A stretch of DNA of 64,000 nucleotides from positions 1 through 64,000 of the forward strand of contig NZ_PTIX01000009.1 of NCBI RefSeq assembly GCF_002934265.1, given 5' to 3'. Below, piece after piece: positions 62,202-64,000 of this stretch (its first letter is position 1; every line of letters starts with the position of its first letter). The notes beneath the pieces were generated by a model. The model saw only the letters and a program-made list of their open reading frames with translations. It ran no database searches and had not been told where the DNA came from. This stretch comes from Actinokineospora auranticolor (lineage in GTDB: Bacteria > Actinomycetota > Actinomycetes > Mycobacteriales > Pseudonocardiaceae). The translations under genes and the position numbers were made by a program.

Positions 62202-62725
62202 CGAGGGTCTTCCAATCGATTGAGGGCGGTGAGGGACTCGTCTGCCCAGGCGAGGGTGGCGCGGGCGGCGTGTTCGCCCGCCGAGATGGTGAGCAGCGAG
62301 TACGGGGTGTCGGGGCTGTCCTCCGCCGCGACCTCCGCGCGGAGGAACGCGTAGCGGGACAACGACTCCTCGGCCTCGGTCCGAGCGGCCAGGATCAGGT
62401 CCCGGCACGCCTCCGGGCCCAGTTGGCGGCCGAAGAACAACCGCAGGAGCAGGCCGTTGCGGGGTGGGGTGCGCTGAGCCGGTTCGGCCAGCAGTTCCCG
62501 GAGGCGGGTGCGGCCGGAGTCGGTCAGTTCGTACGCCATCGACTCCTGCCTGCGGATGTGCCCGACCCGCTCCAACTCGGCGAGGGTGGGGTAGATCTGG
62601 CCGAAGCTCTCGCTCCAGAAGTGGCCCAGCACGTCGCGGATAGCCTCCCGGGCGGCGTAGCCGGTCATGGGCGCCACGCTCAGCGCGCCCAGCACGGCGA
62701 CCTCGGTTTGACTGCGTCGGACCAC
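62198..62725 (-). CDS. PadR-family transcriptional regulator
   Basis: The 175-residue protein is a PadR regulator with winged HTH 'VAVLGALSVAPMTGYAAREAIRDVLGHFWSESFGQIYPTLAELERVGHIRRQE', a 'YELTDSGRTRLRELLAEP' wing region and a helical C-terminal dimer domain ('VirR-like'). It starts with GTG at 62725 and precedes the membrane-protein gene in a two-gene operon. A perfect palindrome, AGATATATCT, sits 20 bp upstream and is the likely autoregulatory site. Confidence 0.9.
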   Translation of the reverse strand: MVRRSQTEVAVLGALSVAPMTGYAAREAIRDVLGHFWSESFGQIYPTLAELERVGHIRRQESMAYELTDSGRTRLRELLAEPAQRTPPRNGLLLRLFFGRQLGPEACRDLILAARTEAEESLSRYAFLRAEVAAEDSPDTPYSLLTISAGEHAARATLAWADESLTALNRLEDPR

Positions 62726-62744
62726 GGCGGCCGTCCTCTCTGCC

Positions 62745-62766
62745 AGATATATCTAACAGATAGCAC
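62745..62766. promoter_or_regulatory. PadR operator candidate
   Basis: AGATATATCT (62745-62754) is a perfect palindrome in otherwise GC-rich DNA and is followed by AACAGATAG, a half-site repeat. AT-rich palindromes of this kind are typical PadR targets. Confidence 0.55.
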
Positions 62767-62827
62767 AGGTCAGAGCCGTCCCGAAAGGACGAGAAGTGTG
62801 CCGGGGTCCGCTACTAGAGTCGCGGGC

Positions 62828-63292
62828 GTGCCGAGGGTGCTGGTGACCGGGATGTCCGGAACGGGGAAGTCGACGGTGCTGGCCGCGCTGGGCGAGCGCG
62901 GCCACCTCGTGGTCGACACCGACACCGACGAGTGGAGCCGCTGGGTCACCCTGGACGACGGGTCCCCCGACTGGATCTGGCGCGAGGACGCGATCGGCGC
63001 CCTGCTCGACGCGCACCCCACGCTCTTCGTCGCGGGCTGCAAGTCGAACCAGGGCGCCTTCTACGACCGGTTCGAGCACGTGGTCCTGCTGAGCGCGCCC
63101 GTCGAGGTGATGCTCGACCGGATCGCGACCCGCGTCACCAACCCCTACGGGAAGACCGCGGCGGAACGCGCGGAGATCCTGCGGAACCACGCCGTGGTCG
63201 AACCGTTGCTGCGCAAGCGGGCCACGCTCGAGATCGACACCTCGGCGCCCCTCGACGACGTGGTGGCCAGACTGCTCGGCCTCCTGTCCTGA
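62828..63292 (+). CDS. P-loop kinase-like protein (shikimate/adenylate kinase fold)
   Basis: The 154-residue protein starts 'VPRVLVTGMSGTGKSTVLAALGERGHLVVDTDTDEWSRW', a Walker A motif at residues 8-16 and an acidic acceptor segment, and has 'DRFEHVVLLSAPVEVMLDRIATRVTNPYGKTAAERAEIL', the lid-like region. This fits small nucleotide-monophosphate or shikimate-type kinases, but the shikimate-binding residues are not evident, so the substrate is open. GTG start. Its end forms half of a terminator shared with the opposing gene. Confidence 0.82.
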   Translation: MPRVLVTGMSGTGKSTVLAALGERGHLVVDTDTDEWSRWVTLDDGSPDWIWREDAIGALLDAHPTLFVAGCKSNQGAFYDRFEHVVLLSAPVEVMLDRIATRVTNPYGKTAAERAEILRNHAVVEPLLRKRATLEIDTSAPLDDVVARLLGLLS

Positions 63293-63309
63293 GTGGACAG
63301 GAGGCCGAG
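63275..63309. terminator. bidirectional terminator
   Basis: CTCGGCCTCCTGTCC (63275-63289) and its exact complement (63295-63309) enclose a 5-nt loop. It overlaps the stop codon of the kinase-like gene and lies just before the end of the opposing dehydrogenase gene. Confidence 0.85.
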
Positions 63310-63313
63310 TGGC

Positions 63314-64000
63314 TCAGTACTGGTAGAAGCCCCGGCCGCTCTTCTTGCCGAGCAGGCCCGCGTCGACCATGCGCAGCAGCAGCGGCGGCGCGGAGTAGAG
63401 CTGCTCCTTGAACTCCGCGTAGAGCGAGTCCGCGATGGCCTTGGTGGTGTCCAGGCCGATCAGGTCGGTCAGCCGCAGCGGGCCCATCGGGTGCGCGCAG
63501 CCCAGCACCATGCCGTTGTCGATGTCCTCGGCGGAGGCGAAGCCGGACTCCAGCATCCGGATCGCCGAGAGCAGGTACGGGATCAGCAGCGCGTTGACCA
63601 CGAACCCGGCCCGGTCCTGGGACAGGATGACCTGCTTGCCCAGCCGCGCCTCGACGAACGCCTTCGCCCGGTCGCGGGTGTCCTCGCCGGTGAGCAGCGA
63701 CGGCACCAGCTCGACCAGCTTGAGCACCGGCACCGGGTTGAAGAAGTGCACCCCGATGACCGACTGCGGCCTGCCGGTCGCCATGCCCAGCTTCATGATC
63801 GGGATGGACGAGGTGTTCGACGCGAAGACCGCGTCCGGGTCCTCGACCACCTTGTCCAGCGTGGCGAACACCTCGGTCTTGACCTGCTCGTTCTCCGCGA
63901 CCGCCTCGACGGTGAGCTGGCGGTCGGCGAAATCACCCAGGTCGGTGGTGAAGCGGGTGCGGGCCAGTGCCGCGTCGCGCTCCTCCTCGGCCAGCTTGCC
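63314..64000 (-). CDS. 3-hydroxyacyl-CoA dehydrogenase (FadB2-like), N-terminus outside window
   Basis: The visible 228 residues include 'DAVFASNTSSIPIMKLGMATGRPQSVIGVHFFNPVPVLKLVELVPS' (catalytic His in HFFNPVP), 'VILSQDRAGFVVNALLIPYLLSAIRMLESGFASAEDIDNGMVLG' and 'HPMGPLRLTDLIGLDTTKAIADSLYAEF', the C-terminal domain of short 3-hydroxybutyryl-CoA dehydrogenases. The frame is open to the right edge, where the NAD-binding Rossmann part continues. It oxidises or reduces 3-hydroxyacyl-CoA in beta-oxidation or butanoate metabolism. Confidence 0.93.
   Translation of the reverse strand, partial: GKLAEEERDAALARTRFTTDLGDFADRQLTVEAVAENEQVKTEVFATLDKVVEDPDAVFASNTSSIPIMKLGMATGRPQSVIGVHFFNPVPVLKLVELVPSLLTGEDTRDRAKAFVEARLGKQVILSQDRAGFVVNALLIPYLLSAIRMLESGFASAEDIDNGMVLGCAHPMGPLRLTDLIGLDTTKAIADSLYAEFKEQLYSAPPLLLRMVDAGLLGKKSGRGFYQY

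Noticed and set aside
1-64000. tRNA, rRNA or CRISPR arrays
   Set aside because: I found no T-loop-like GGTTCGAATC context with cloverleaf arms, no rRNA stretches and no regularly spaced repeats. This was by eye; a tRNA scan would settle it.

Overview
The window is very GC-rich, with dense GTG starts, many 1-4 nt gene overlaps and long antisense shadow frames. It carries families typical of filamentous actinomycetes: ECF41/SigJ, AfsR-like STAND proteins, RHS/LamG surface proteins, narKGHJI and lipoproteins. I read it as a chromosomal segment of an actinobacterium, plausibly a Pseudonocardiales relative. Genus is inference only. I saw no rRNA, tRNA or CRISPR array.

Layout. 1-2.9 kb: a partial IS30-type HTH gene at the edge, an NlpC/P60-like lipoprotein gene with a strong terminator, and a complete but frameshifted IS481-family copy (inverted repeats, 6-bp CCTAGC duplication) sitting exactly on the stop codon of the next gene. 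2.9-10.8 kb: housekeeping and accessory genes (3-hydroxyisobutyryl-CoA hydrolase-like, MDR reductase, XRE/membrane pair, LysR/EamA pair, NmrA, SnoaL-like, YceI, two small structural proteins). 11.1-16.1 kb: the most striking locus, a single protein joining a nucleotide-cyclase-like domain, a cyclic-nucleotide-binding domain and a C-terminal TIR domain, overlapping by 8 nt a STAND (NB-ARC)-TPR gene and followed by a decayed NB-ARC remnant. It looks like a one-polypeptide relative of Pycsar anti-phage signalling joined to an NLR-like partner.

16.1-27.8 kb: a minus-strand nitrate cluster: a NasA-like molybdoenzyme, a small membrane protein, a Nudix-like protein, then narK-narG-narH-narJ-narI. 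Three of these genes (nasA-like, narK, narG) each carry one apparent single-base loss, which means either decay of nitrate use or sequence error. 27.9-31.5 kb: PfkB kinase, GAF-SpoIIE phosphatase, SMI1/KNR4 protein, LysR. 31.6-45.3 kb: a long co-directional operon for uptake and flavin-dependent oxidation of an unknown small, probably organosulfur or amino-carboxylate, compound. It has a short upstream ORF, three LLM monooxygenases, a complete Dpp-type ABC importer, an FAD monooxygenase and an alpha/beta hydrolase. It is followed by a TetR regulator under a perfect 16-bp-arm palindrome and a second FAD monooxygenase.

45.3-58.5 kb: two giant divergent secreted-protein genes, a 2083-residue RHS/YD-repeat protein with a distinct C-terminal domain and no obvious immunity gene, and an 1826-residue protein with a LamG domain embedded in a catalytically degenerate SGNH fold. 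58.5-64 kb: an AhpD-like/SigJ (ECF41) divergent pair with matching promoter motifs, a scrambled zone where a PucR-type regulator fragment abuts a NACHT-type fragment with an in-frame stop, a PadR/membrane-protein operon, a P-loop kinase-like protein, and a 3-hydroxyacyl-CoA dehydrogenase running off the edge.
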